Shown here piece after piece: positions 44,587 to 53,916 of a stretch of 64,000 nt of DNA; the stretch's first letter is position 1; the number at the start of each line of letters is the position of its first letter. The notes beneath the pieces were generated by a model. It was not told the origin of the DNA. It ran no database searches and saw only the letters and a list, made by a program, of their open reading frames with translations. The stretch is from Synechococcus sp. BIOS-E4-1 (GTDB taxonomy: Bacteria; Cyanobacteriota; Cyanobacteriia; PCC-6307; Cyanobiaceae), in contig NZ_CP047935.1 of NCBI RefSeq assembly GCF_014279995.1, positions 124,001-188,000 of the forward strand, written 5' to 3'. Both the position numbers and the translations under genes were made by a program.

Positions 44587-46516
44587 TCATGCCTAGATCA
44601 CGCATTGCTGAATCAAGGTATTCTGTCTGAACTATACTACTTCTTTTAGATACTGTTGATTTATTGCGTTGGTTTTCTATAAATATTTTTTCGGTGTACT
44701 CTTCAATCCAATCTTCTCTAATCTTCATGTCAGGTTGATAATGTCCGTCTTTCCCATGACGCTCCCCTAAGATGTAATTAATATGGAACATATCTACACC
44801 AGTCCATCGGCTAAGATGTTGAATCGATGAAGTTGTGTTTTTAAACCAATAATTTGAACATAGCATTGATTTGAGAAATGCAATAACTATATCAGGTTGT
44901 TGAACAGCAAATTGTCGTCTTGCAACAACGCCATAAAATGCAAATGGTGTTGATACTTCATCTTCTACTTTTTGGTAGTGATGTTCCGCTGAGATGATAT
45001 GATCGAATGGTGTAAAACATGCCACTGCTCCAGCATCCATAGAATTATCAAAAGGAGTTTTCTGGTTCTCAAGACTTATATTTATTAATCTTGCTGAACT
45101 GAGTATATTATTCTGATTTAAATTGTAAAGAAGACTTCCATGAGCCGTAGACAAAAAAGGCACAGCAATTATATTATTTTTAAGGTTTTTTAATTCGGTT
45201 TCTTTAATATCCTTGCGAATAAGCAAACTCGATCCACTTCCGTAAGGATTGATGCTCACAAAGCTTATAAGTATCGGCCCGTTCTCATCGTTATATGATT
45301 GATTTGTAGCCATATGACTAATCGCGTAATCTCCTATGATTGCAATATCTAACTCTGATTCCTTGAGACCTTTAAGCATTGGAGCTGCTGATTTGTAATC
45401 TATCCATTTTGTTGAGAACTGGTTTTGAGAGCTGTCGCTAATTTCCGCAATAAAAGAGTCAAGAAGCCCAAGCTTTTGAATGGCTCTTCCCGAAACCACC
45501 GTTTGAATAGTTCTATTTTGAATTCCAATTTTTAAGACCTTATTTTCTGAATGTTTGACAGTAATTGGTGAATTACTTTGTTTTTGAGAAGCCTTACTAA
45601 GCCTTGGCAGAATCGGTGGGTAATTATCTTCGAATTGATAGTTCAGATCTGCACTGAATACGAGATCATTACTATTTGGCTGTTCACCTTGTTTCCCTTT
45701 ATGAGCGAGTAAAAATAGTCCATATGGCGTTGACAGTTCATTAACTCTAATGCGTTTGCAATTGCTCGGTACTTTTGTATTGCATAGCTTGATGCCTATT
45801 CCGCCAGCATCCCTAATTAGTTCTTCCATCAGTTTTTCCGAGACGTGGGAACGTTTTGTGAAATCAGTAATATCGAGTCCAAATGGTCTAATTCTTGTTT
45901 CGAGCAAATGCAAGCTTTCAGAATGCAGTTCCGGAAGAAATACTCTCTTCGAAAGCAACTCGCATAGATCAATAGATTCTTTGTTGCTTAAATCATCATC
46001 TGAATATACAAGCATAAACTCTTCATCGGTTATCAAGCGAGATTTAATTTCATTGGAATCGGTTTTGTATCTCGAGAGTCCAAAGGCATTGGTGTCTTTT
46101 TTTAATAGATCAATAATTTCCTGTTCGCTATTGCATTGAAATGTGTGAGTTGTTATTTCTTCGCCAAGTGTTGACTCTATATGTAATATGACCTGTTTAA
46201 GAGCGCTCATGCTAACGTCAGATTCGTGATATATAGTGTAATTAAGTTTATTTTGTTTTTCTTGGTTGTCAAAGTAATGCTCTAACTCCTCAATTTGTTT
46301 GACGACATGCTCCAGCTTCTCTTGTGCATAACGACCAGACTCTGAGAGGTGAATTTTATTATTTTCGCGATGAATTAGTGTTGTTTTTAAGTGTTTCTCG
46401 AGTGCTATGACCTTCAGGCTTATTGAGGGTTGACTCAGGTGTAAAAATTTTGCAGCTTTTGTGAAGCTACCAAATTCGGAAACAGCTAAAAATGCCTTGA
46501 TTTGAGAGAGGTCCAT
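44576..46516 (-). CDS. LysR-type regulator fused to a substrate-binding-protein domain
   Basis: 646 residues from ATG 46516 (MDLSQIKAFLAVSEFG); an upstream in-frame start at 46579 would add 21. Residues 1-60 are the LysR winged helix (FTKAAKFLHLSQPSISLKVIALEKHL). Residues about 90-290 are the usual LysR sensor domain. Residues about 325-600 are an NMT1-like binding protein homologous to the transporter's own: VLKIGIQNRTIQTVVSGRA, IAIIGDYAISHMATNQ, IAVPFLSTAHGSLLYNL, LSRWTGVDMFHINYILGERHG align with its motifs. It lacks a signal peptide, so it is cytosolic. The extra domain may sense the imported compound. LysR regulators are about 300 residues, so the protein is twice the usual length. Confidence 0.9.
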   Translation of the reverse strand: MDLSQIKAFLAVSEFGSFTKAAKFLHLSQPSISLKVIALEKHLKTTLIHRENNKIHLSESGRYAQEKLEHVVKQIEELEHYFDNQEKQNKLNYTIYHESDVSMSALKQVILHIESTLGEEITTHTFQCNSEQEIIDLLKKDTNAFGLSRYKTDSNEIKSRLITDEEFMLVYSDDDLSNKESIDLCELLSKRVFLPELHSESLHLLETRIRPFGLDITDFTKRSHVSEKLMEELIRDAGGIGIKLCNTKVPSNCKRIRVNELSTPYGLFLLAHKGKQGEQPNSNDLVFSADLNYQFEDNYPPILPRLSKASQKQSNSPITVKHSENKVLKIGIQNRTIQTVVSGRAIQKLGLLDSFIAEISDSSQNQFSTKWIDYKSAAPMLKGLKESELDIAIIGDYAISHMATNQSYNDENGPILISFVSINPYGSGSSLLIRKDIKETELKNLKNNIIAVPFLSTAHGSLLYNLNQNNILSSARLINISLENQKTPFDNSMDAGAVACFTPFDHIISAEHHYQKVEDEVSTPFAFYGVVARRQFAVQQPDIVIAFLKSMLCSNYWFKNTTSSIQHLSRWTGVDMFHINYILGERHGKDGHYQPDMKIREDWIEEYTEKIFIENQRNKSTVSKRSSIVQTEYLDSAMRDLGMTKF

Positions 46517-46879
46517 CGTCAAACCATTTTTACTAATATATGTAACTACGATCACTGTTTGGGTGTCGAATGATACCAATCATGATTTGACGCGCAGGGA
46601 TTAGGAAAGCCAATTCAGGTTTGAATTACTTCGTAAGTACTCTGATGTTAAGGTTAAAATTGATTGAACTCCTTTTTGAGCAGTTGCAGGTTGCCAGCTG
46701 AGTTATCTTTTGAGATATTTAATAAGTTTTGAGAATTAGTTTATTGTTCATTTGGCTCGCGTAGGGTTTGTGTTTAGGGTTGCAGTCTGTAATTTGAGAG
46801 CCTTAATTACTTGTCTTCTTAGGTATTTCAACAATTGTTTATGGTTTGTATGATTGGTTTGCACTTGATTGATTTTTTT
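46517..46879. other. AT-rich intergenic region between regulator and porin
   Basis: 363 bases, no gene seen. It must contain the promoter of the minus-strand LysR-SBP gene. Strongly AT-rich (many TTTGA/GTTTA words). Confidence 0.5.
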
Positions 46880-46909
46880 GCAATAATAAAGGCCCCATCG
46901 AAGAGGCCT
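46880..46909 (-). terminator. Intrinsic terminator of the porin gene
   Basis: On the minus strand AGGCC-TCTTCGATGG-GGCCT is followed by TTATTATTGC and then a run rich in A on that strand; 14 bases after the porin stop. Stem of 5 GC-rich pairs, T-rich tail. Confidence 0.65.
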
Positions 46910-46922
46910 AATTGGTGATTGT

Positions 46923-48596
46923 TCAGAATTTAAAAGTTGTCTGTATTAAACCTCCAAACACGTTAAATCGTCCGTCATAGCCAGCTCCATTGTCAATTAG
47001 ATTTTGTGTGTTTTGCCCCATTGGCCTTGATAGATAAAAAAGAGCTGGTGCTACAGCTATATTATCCGTGACTTGAAAATTATAGTAGAGTTCGAAGATA
47101 TAGTTACCATCGAATGCTGTATCACTGCCTTCGAGAGCTGTGGCAAAGGTCGGCTGGCCAACAGCAATGCCAAGGGCGTTACCGTCCATAAGCGCATCTT
47201 CCCACTTCAGGCCTGTGAACCAGCTCTGTGAGTTGGTGTATGTTCCATCAACAATTCTTTTGCCATTGACTGTGTTTATCGACCAACCTATTGAAATGGA
47301 TGGAATTAATCCACTTTTCTCTGGCTGCCAATAAGCGTTTAACGCATAACTGTTGGAGGAACGCGTTGTGCGCTCTCCATTCTCAGTCGTGCACTTAAGA
47401 TTGTATTTCTCGTTCTGTACGAAAGAAGTGCCTTTTCTAAAATTTGAATCACACTGGCCATATCGATACGCACCTGCTATGCCATAATTTCCATTTCCCC
47501 AACCTACCTGAGCTGTAAGATTTGCTGCTGAATTTTCAGTCATAAATCCTCCTTCTCCAGGGTTTGAATTAGACCCTGCTTTATTACCAGTCACATAGTT
47601 GATGCTGACATTTAAATTAGGCTCACCTTTATCAACTTTTTGCTGCCAGTAACCTCCAATTAATTGTCCTGTTGCTTTGTTATAAACTCCTGGCACACCG
47701 GCAACAGCAGTATAGTCAAGGATAGTGGCCCCCCCTTTTGTATATACAGATGGCCACATTGCTAATACTTCAGTATTTCTCGCTTTTGCACCCGCGATGA
47801 ATGTGAAGCTTTCCCCAATTGGAAACTTGTAAAAGAGTCGATCAACTTTGACATTATCTTCGCTTGCAAACGCGATGTTTAGTCCTGTTAGGTTAACTCC
47901 TCTTCCACCGAAAGCTGATTGCCCGAAGTTGCCAGCGCGTAACTTTGTTCGTAGTAAATCCTTTCCGGTAAAGCTCGTATCGAGAAATAAATCAAGATTG
48001 TAATTAAATGTTAGTGCGCCAAATTCTTCGTTATATGCATCTGCTCCACCGGTTCCAACTTGATCGAAAGATATGCCATTTTGACTGTCACCATTAGCAT
48101 TGACCCCACCAATGACGAAAGTTGTTTTACCTTTCAGCTTGGTCGTGGTGGAGAACTGGGTTGCTTCCAGTTCGCCAACGCGAGCTTCCAGACCGTCAAC
48201 ACGGCCCTTGACGATGGCGAGTTCCTTTTCGAACTCCTTCATCAGACGCTTGAGCTCGTCGGTCACTTCGGTGACGCGGTCGAGACAGGCATTCAGCAGT
48301 GCGGCCGCCTCAAAGCGGGTCATGGCACGGTTGCCGCGGTAGGTGCCGTTGGGATAACCGGCGACACAGCCGTAGCGCTCAATCAGGTTGCTGAGAGCCT
48401 GATAGGCCCAGTCGGTCGGGTAGACATCAGAGAACTGGGTGATGCTGGTGACCTGCTCGACCGACACCGCATCTTTTGATAAGGGAACATAAGATGAGAT
48501 GCGATCAATACTCAGTTCTGTAGCGTTTGTTGCAGAAGTCTGTGCTAAAAGCGCTACTACCGCTTGGCAGGCAAGGAATTGATGAGCTAGTTTCAT
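46923..48596 (-). CDS. SLH-domain OprB-type outer-membrane porin
   Basis: 557 residues from ATG 48596 (MKLAHQFLACQAVVALLA, signal peptide), preferred over an upstream frame start at 48632 because AGG lies at suitable spacing. The mature protein has an S-layer-homology domain (FSDVYPTDWAYQALSNLIERYGC, AMTRFEAAALLNACLDRV) that binds peptidoglycan-linked polymer, a coiled coil (ELKRLMKEFEKELAIVKGRVD and on), then a beta-barrel ending in phenylalanine (GLIQTTFKF). It would let substrate cross the outer membrane. The SLH-coiled-coil part (about 48130-48475) is much more GC-rich than the rest, so the gene is mosaic. Confidence 0.93.
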   Translation of the reverse strand: MKLAHQFLACQAVVALLAQTSATNATELSIDRISSYVPLSKDAVSVEQVTSITQFSDVYPTDWAYQALSNLIERYGCVAGYPNGTYRGNRAMTRFEAAALLNACLDRVTEVTDELKRLMKEFEKELAIVKGRVDGLEARVGELEATQFSTTTKLKGKTTFVIGGVNANGDSQNGISFDQVGTGGADAYNEEFGALTFNYNLDLFLDTSFTGKDLLRTKLRAGNFGQSAFGGRGVNLTGLNIAFASEDNVKVDRLFYKFPIGESFTFIAGAKARNTEVLAMWPSVYTKGGATILDYTAVAGVPGVYNKATGQLIGGYWQQKVDKGEPNLNVSINYVTGNKAGSNSNPGEGGFMTENSAANLTAQVGWGNGNYGIAGAYRYGQCDSNFRKGTSFVQNEKYNLKCTTENGERTTRSSNSYALNAYWQPEKSGLIPSISIGWSINTVNGKRIVDGTYTNSQSWFTGLKWEDALMDGNALGIAVGQPTFATALEGSDTAFDGNYIFELYYNFQVTDNIAVAPALFYLSRPMGQNTQNLIDNGAGYDGRFNVFGGLIQTTFKF

Positions 48597-48782
48597 TGAT
48601 GATGGCCTCACACTGTGTAATTGAGCTGGCAAAACAACTCGACATAAATTTATTCTTGATAGCGAAAAAATATTGAACTTTATTATTGATATTTTTAATA
48701 GCCTTATTCGTTATTTCAATCTATATGGACCTGTAATTAGGACAGATTCGTATATAGTTATTGGTGTCAATATAAATCTTTC
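48597..48782. promoter_or_regulatory. Divergent promoter region between porin and flavoprotein operon
   Basis: 186 bases shared by two divergent operons. AT-rich. A possible -10 for the plus strand lies around 48753-48758 (TATAGT). I see no GTA-N8-TAC element here, unlike in front of the importer operon. T-N11-A LysR-type dyads are too degenerate to judge by eye in such AT-rich sequence. Confidence 0.45.
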
Positions 48783-50489
48783 ATGGACATCCAACGTCAT
48801 CAAGTTGATTTTTTAGTCGTAGGTGGTGGTACAGCTGGATGTATGGCAGCTATCAAAGCCAAACAAAGGAATCCTGATGCCAATGTATTGGTTTTAGAAA
48901 AGGCAAATATCCGACGCAGTGGTGCAATTGCAATGGGAATGGATGGTGTTAATACTGCTGTTATTCCTGGTAATTCCACACCTGAACAATATGTCAAGGA
49001 AATCACGATTGCGAATGATGGAATCCTTGATCAAAAGTCTGTGTATAAAACTGGTGAATTGGGTTTCAGTGTTATTCAGGAACTCGAAAGTTGGGGAGTG
49101 AAATTTCAAAAAGATAATGAAGGAAACTACGATCTTAAACAAGTTCATCGCGTTGGTAAATATGTTTTACCAATGCCTGAGGGTAAAGATCTTAAAAAGA
49201 TTCTTTCTCGTCAGGTTAAGCGCCATAAAGTTAAAGTGATTAATCGCGTAATGGCGACTCGTGTTGTTGTACAAAACGATCGTGTAGCCGGCGTTACAGG
49301 TTTGGATGTTCGTTCTGGTGATTTTCATGTTATTCAAGCGAAAGCGGTACTTCTTTGCACTGGGGCTTGCGGTCGTCTTGGATTACCGTCTTCAGGATAT
49401 TTATATGGAACTTACGAAAATCCAACTAATGCTGGTGATGGTTATTCTATGGCCTATCATGCCGGAGCAAAATTATCAAACCTAGAATGTTTTCAAATTA
49501 ATCCTTTAATTAAGGACTACAATGGTCCTGCTTGTGCATATGTGGCAAGTCCGTTCGGAGCTTATACAGCAAATGCTGAAGGTAATCGTTTTATAAGTTG
49601 CGATTACTGGAGTGGTCAGATGATGCTCGAAATGTGGAAAGAACTCAATTCGGGATCCGGACCTGTACATCTAAAAATGTACCATTTGGACGAAGCAACT
49701 ATTTCGGAAATTGAAACTGTTCTTTTCGCTAATGAGCGTCCGAGTCGAGAACGTTTTCATGCTGGACGCAATGAAAATTATAGAACCCACGGAGTTGAAA
49801 TGAGTATATCTGAAATTGGTCTATGTAGCGGACATTCTGCCTCAGGAGTTCAGGTTGATGAAAATATGCAAACTTCAGTAACCGGCCTTTATGCTGCGGG
49901 GGATATGGCTAGTGTTCCTCATAATTATATGATCGGTGCTTTTGTTTCTGGCAGGGTTGCGGCCGAGCATGCGATAGATGCAATACGTGATTTTGAGCAT
50001 CAAGAACCTGATGAATCTTTTTTAATGGAGGAGCAGAAAAGAATTTATGCCCCTATATCTAATCCTGACGGCATCCCTCATACTCAAGTTGAATACAAAC
50101 TCCGTCGTTTTGTTAATGATTACTTACAGCCACCAAAAGCTCCGCACAATATGCAAATAGGGCTTGATAAATTCGTGGCTTACAATTCTGTCTTGGCTGA
50201 GCTTGGTGCACGTGACCCGCATGAGTTAATGCGTTGTATGGAAATTCATTTTATTCGTGACTGTGCTGAAATGGCTGCACGTGCTTCACTTTTCAGGAAG
50301 GAAAGTCGATGGGGTCTCTACCATTATCGTCTTGATTTCCCAGATCGCAATGATGATGAATGGCTTTGTAATTGCATTGTTCAAAAAGCTTCAGATTCAT
50401 CAATGCTCCTCTGCAAGCAACCACTTCAACCTTATATTATTGACGTGAATGTTTCAGAAGAGCAGTATGACGTTGCTGTTCCAGTTTAA
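48783..50489 (+). CDS. AprA/fumarate-reductase-like flavoprotein
   Basis: 568 residues of the FAD-dependent fumarate reductase/succinate dehydrogenase/adenylylsulfate reductase (AprA) superfamily. N-terminal FAD-binding FLVVGGGTAGCMAAIKAK, then SGAIAMGMDGVN (AprA-like), capping domain, second FAD motif VTGLYAAGDMASVPHNYM and the helical C-terminal domain. The EIGLCSGHSASGVQVDE segment is reminiscent of the AprA active-site region. No signal peptide: cytoplasmic. The ferredoxin gene 14 bases downstream gives an AprAB-like pair. It may oxidise or reduce a sulfur or carbon-nitrogen compound delivered by the importer. Exact reaction unknown. Confidence 0.88.
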   Translation: MDIQRHQVDFLVVGGGTAGCMAAIKAKQRNPDANVLVLEKANIRRSGAIAMGMDGVNTAVIPGNSTPEQYVKEITIANDGILDQKSVYKTGELGFSVIQELESWGVKFQKDNEGNYDLKQVHRVGKYVLPMPEGKDLKKILSRQVKRHKVKVINRVMATRVVVQNDRVAGVTGLDVRSGDFHVIQAKAVLLCTGACGRLGLPSSGYLYGTYENPTNAGDGYSMAYHAGAKLSNLECFQINPLIKDYNGPACAYVASPFGAYTANAEGNRFISCDYWSGQMMLEMWKELNSGSGPVHLKMYHLDEATISEIETVLFANERPSRERFHAGRNENYRTHGVEMSISEIGLCSGHSASGVQVDENMQTSVTGLYAAGDMASVPHNYMIGAFVSGRVAAEHAIDAIRDFEHQEPDESFLMEEQKRIYAPISNPDGIPHTQVEYKLRRFVNDYLQPPKAPHNMQIGLDKFVAYNSVLAELGARDPHELMRCMEIHFIRDCAEMAARASLFRKESRWGLYHYRLDFPDRNDDEWLCNCIVQKASDSSMLLCKQPLQPYIIDVNVSEEQYDVAVPV

Positions 50490-50503
50490 TCCCTCTTATT
50501 ATC

Positions 50504-50731
50504 ATGTCTCTTGCTTTCAACCGTTCTGACGTTCCCGTCATTGTTGACGAATCCAAATGTCTCGAAAAATGTAATGCTTGTATTGAGGTATGTCCTCTTG
50601 ATGTATTAGCTAAAAATCCTGATACTGGAAAGGCATACATGAAGTATGACGAGTGCTGGTTCTGCTTACCTTGTGAGAAAGAATGCCCAACCGGTGCTGT
50701 TAGTGTTCAAATTCCATTTTTGCTTCGTTAA
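50504..50731 (+). CDS. 2x[4Fe-4S] ferredoxin (AprB-like)
   Basis: 75 residues with two cluster motifs: CLEKCNACIEVCP (C-x3-C-x2-C-x3-CP) and CWFCLPCEKECP (C-x2-C-x2-C-x3-CP). The x3 spacing in the first cluster, and the Trp-rich second, resemble the AprB iron-sulfur subunit, but the C-terminal tail that wraps AprA is missing (AprB is about 150 residues). It is the likely electron donor/acceptor of the flavoprotein. Two-base gap to the HEAT-repeat gene. Confidence 0.9.
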   Translation: MSLAFNRSDVPVIVDESKCLEKCNACIEVCPLDVLAKNPDTGKAYMKYDECWFCLPCEKECPTGAVSVQIPFLLR

Positions 50732-50733
50732 GT

Positions 50734-51717
50734 ATGCAAATGATTCCCAACACTTTTTCTCTGGCTTTTGAGGCTTTAGATGATGAACTAAAAGGGCCAG
50801 CTGAGATGGTTTTTTCCGAATCTGATGAAGACCGTCTTGTTGCTGTTGTTTCTTTGCAACATCTTTGTGACGAAGACTCCGTTCCATTCTTAATTCATGC
50901 TCTTAGCGACACCTCTGACGATGTTGTCTTTACTGCGGTTACCTCTTTGTGGGAGATTGCTAGTCAAGAAGCTGTGATTCCCCTTATAGATTGCTTGCGT
51001 GATTCGAAAGCAGAGCGCATTCGACAAGAAGCATTGAATGCACTTAAGGAATTAGTCAATCAAGATCATCTTATGAAATTGCTTGACTATCTTGATGAAA
51101 GCGACATAAAATTACAGGCATCAATATTAGTGCTCCTCCGCAAGATCCATGATGTTCAGGCATTACCATCTGTAGCAATCTTTTTAGAATCAGACCATGA
51201 AGTATTGCGTAAGGAATCTGTAATGACGCTCCGCTATCTTAATCAGCTAACACATTTTCCACCAGCACTTAAACTTGCGAGTGATTCTAGCGTAAATGTT
51301 CGAAAGGAAACTATGTTGACCTTGGCTCATCTAGATCAGCCTGATGTTATAGATATTCTTGAGTCATCATTGCTTAATGACGATTCATGGGAGGTAAGAC
51401 GTAACGCCGCTCAAGCACTTGAACGTAAATCTAACCCTTCGACCTCTACATCATTGGCAGTCGCCATTCAGGATAAGCATTGGCAAGTAAGAAAATTTGC
51501 GCTTAGAGCGCTTCAACCTCACGTTTTGGATGAATTTTCTCCCACAATCATTTCACTTCTTTGCGACGAGTATTCTGATGTTCGTAAAGAAGCTGCACTC
51601 GCTCTAGGGGGAATTGATTCTGAACAGGCCAAGGCTGCACTATCGCAATCTCTCAATGACACGGATATTGAGGTCAGAATTGCTTCTGAAAAATCTCTAG
51701 CTCGCTTGCAAGCATAG
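50734..51717 (+). CDS. HEAT-repeat protein
   Basis: 327 residues composed of about ten PBS-lyase-type HEAT repeats (for example VVSLQHLCDEDSVPFLIHAL; RKEAALALGGIDSEQAKAAL). It has no catalytic motif; these solenoids typically act as chaperones or scaffolds, in cyanobacteria also as lyases for bilins. Strictly wedged between ferredoxin and Mrp-like genes, it is probably an assembly factor of the flavoprotein-ferredoxin complex. Overlap with the ferredoxin end is avoided by 2 bases. Confidence 0.9.
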   Translation: MQMIPNTFSLAFEALDDELKGPAEMVFSESDEDRLVAVVSLQHLCDEDSVPFLIHALSDTSDDVVFTAVTSLWEIASQEAVIPLIDCLRDSKAERIRQEALNALKELVNQDHLMKLLDYLDESDIKLQASILVLLRKIHDVQALPSVAIFLESDHEVLRKESVMTLRYLNQLTHFPPALKLASDSSVNVRKETMLTLAHLDQPDVIDILESSLLNDDSWEVRRNAAQALERKSNPSTSTSLAVAIQDKHWQVRKFALRALQPHVLDEFSPTIISLLCDEYSDVRKEAALALGGIDSEQAKAALSQSLNDTDIEVRIASEKSLARLQA

Positions 51718-51749
51718 ATTGTTTTGTGTAAGTTTGGAGGACTCTGTTT

Positions 51750-52766
51750 GTGGATTTAAATTGTTTGACTCAGGAAGAATTTCGTCTCAAAGAAGTACGG
51801 GATTGCCTGGATTGTGTGAAGCTACCTGGCTCTCAACTATCTATTATCAAGGCGGCTTTGGCCCGCAATATTAGAGTTATTCAAGATGATATCTATGTTC
51901 GTCTTTTTCATGGCTCCGATCAGATCGAACTTGTTTTAAACACGCAAAATGCTTTATCAGCATTAGCCTGGTCAAATCGAATTATTGTTGATCCAAGATC
52001 TATTCCAGGTGTTAAACGAACTATTGCTATTGGCAGCGGTAAAGGAGGGGTTGGGAAAACGACAGTTACTGTAGGACTTGCTAATTCTTTAAGTAAAAGT
52101 GGTTATAACGTTGGAATACTTGATGCTGACATTTATGGTCCAAATGTATCTACACTTTTAGGCGTCGATTCTATTGAAGTAGACACTTTCGTAAGTAATA
52201 ATAGAACTCGCTTTATCCCAGCCACCATTCGAGACCTAAAAGTTATGTCAGTTGGTATGCTGGCCGACGCTTCTCAGTCCCTTGCATGGCGTGGTCCAAT
52301 TCTGACTAAATTGTTGAAGCAATTTCTCTTTGATGTTGAATGGGGAGAGCTTGACTTTTTGCTTATTGATCTCCCGCCAGGAACAGGAGATGCTCAAATA
52401 ACAATACTTCAGGAATGTCCACTTGCAGGAGTTCTACTCGTTGGGGTACCTGGAACTTCTTCCCAAGCAGACTTGGTACGTACAATTGCAATGTATAAAC
52501 AGTTTGATTTAACTATACTCGGTTATGTTGAAAATTTTTCTTCTATTGAATGCCCTAATTGCGGAAATGTCTTTCCATTTCTTTTAGACTATCTTCCTGA
52601 AGATCAAGCCATGGCTGACATAAAAGACCTTGAAGTTTTAGTGCATCTTCCTGTTCAACCTGACGTCTTGACGAAAAGTTGTCAAAATGTTGAACACACA
52701 CTTGGCAATATATATCCCGAATCTTTTTTAAAAGTAGCCAATAAATGCAAGGAACTACTTGTATAA
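51750..52766 (+). CDS. Mrp/ApbC-family P-loop ATPase (Fe-S cluster carrier)
   Basis: 338 residues from GTG 51750, preceded by GGAGGA. An N-terminal MIP18/DUF59-like domain (about residues 1-80) is followed by the deviant Walker A GSGKGGVGKTTVTVGLA, LDADIYGPNVSTLLG, and LIDLPPGTGDAQITIL. Near residue 265 CPNCG supplies the CxxC that coordinates a bridging [4Fe-4S] cluster. Known members carry Fe-S clusters to target proteins. Last gene of the flavoprotein operon; I infer a dedicated supplier of clusters for the ferredoxin. A second copy of a housekeeping Mrp would normally be elsewhere in the genome. Confidence 0.93.
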   Translation: MDLNCLTQEEFRLKEVRDCLDCVKLPGSQLSIIKAALARNIRVIQDDIYVRLFHGSDQIELVLNTQNALSALAWSNRIIVDPRSIPGVKRTIAIGSGKGGVGKTTVTVGLANSLSKSGYNVGILDADIYGPNVSTLLGVDSIEVDTFVSNNRTRFIPATIRDLKVMSVGMLADASQSLAWRGPILTKLLKQFLFDVEWGELDFLLIDLPPGTGDAQITILQECPLAGVLLVGVPGTSSQADLVRTIAMYKQFDLTILGYVENFSSIECPNCGNVFPFLLDYLPEDQAMADIKDLEVLVHLPVQPDVLTKSCQNVEHTLGNIYPESFLKVANKCKELLV

Positions 52767-52785
52767 ATGCTATAAAAATTTGGCT

Positions 52786-53034
52786 TCACTCTTTGAACAT
52801 AGAGGATCGTATCTTTTGGATAATTCTATTTCTGTCTGTGCTTCGCAGACTATTTTTAGTCATGTACCTTGAATTCAAGTTTTCACGCCCTTGATGCTTG
52901 TAGACAAGTTTCTTGAGTTCTCTACGAGGACTTGGTGAAAACTCCTGCTCTCCGTAAAGTGCGTCAGAATCAGCAATCCAATCAATATCGCAAACTTTGA
53001 TAAGTTTGCTAAGAAAAATTTTTCGAATGTCCAT
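52786..53034 (-). CDS. Hypothetical small basic protein
   Basis: 82 residues, charged (LYGEQEFSPSPRRELKKLV; STDRNRIIQKIRSSMFKE), no recognised domain. Convergent with the Mrp-like gene. An overlapping plus-strand frame (52997-53239) with a hydrophobic N-terminus is an alternative. Low certainty that either is expressed. Confidence 0.3.
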   Translation of the reverse strand: MDIRKIFLSKLIKVCDIDWIADSDALYGEQEFSPSPRRELKKLVYKHQGRENLNSRYMTKNSLRSTDRNRIIQKIRSSMFKE

Positions 53035-53916
53035 AGCGGTCTTTCTTTTGTCAACTATAGCACAATTTGGTATTGGATGCTACTTAATGTTGCCTGGCCT
53101 TTTAGCGCTGAAGTACTTTCCACCAAAAAGAGCTGAACTCTATGTTGTATCTGGTTTTAAGTTAACTCACTTGAGTGTCCGCTCTTATCTTATGGGCTCT
53201 ATCAGCCCCTGTGCATTAATTCCTCCACGTTATTTGTAGTGCTCTGCTCTTTTGCTCCACGCTGTAGTTGCCTTGAGGGGGCTGTTTAGGCCTCGTAAGT
53301 CAGACGCAAAAAAACTCGTAATAATATTCGTGACGTATGAATTTGGAAAATATTTGATTTTGTTTTTTTGGTATTTTCAAGTGGTAGTACTTTCTTCAAA
53401 TTTTAGCTTGCTTGATATTTAGTTTACTCTTTCAGAGATGTATCAATCAATCTTGCTATGACTGAGTCGAGCCTGCAGCCTTAAGAACCTCATCTAGACA
53501 TATGATAATCAAGCTGCGTGCATTTGGCGATTTTTTGTTATTTAAGATTAATTCCGGTTAGAGTTCAATTAATGCGTCCCAGCTCTGAGAGGACTATGGG
53601 TTTATGTTTCTTGCTTTAATGTAATATATTTCCTGAAAAACTTATAATGTAATATTGTTAATCGATATTTGTTTGCACTATTTTTAAGTGTTAAAGCCCA
53701 AGTATTACTGCTGGTTCATTCAGTTTTTTCTGCTCAATCCAATATATTGATGACTTCTGCACTCTTGCCTACGCTGCAGTGCAGGCTCCCTTGAGCTGGG
53801 AAGATTGTTTAATCTGGGCTTTGAGTATAATTAATCACTGGGCATCGCTTCTTTCTAGCGCAAATGTGTCATAACCTCCGTTACCATAGGGAAAGCGTTT
53901 ATTCAAAAAAATTATC

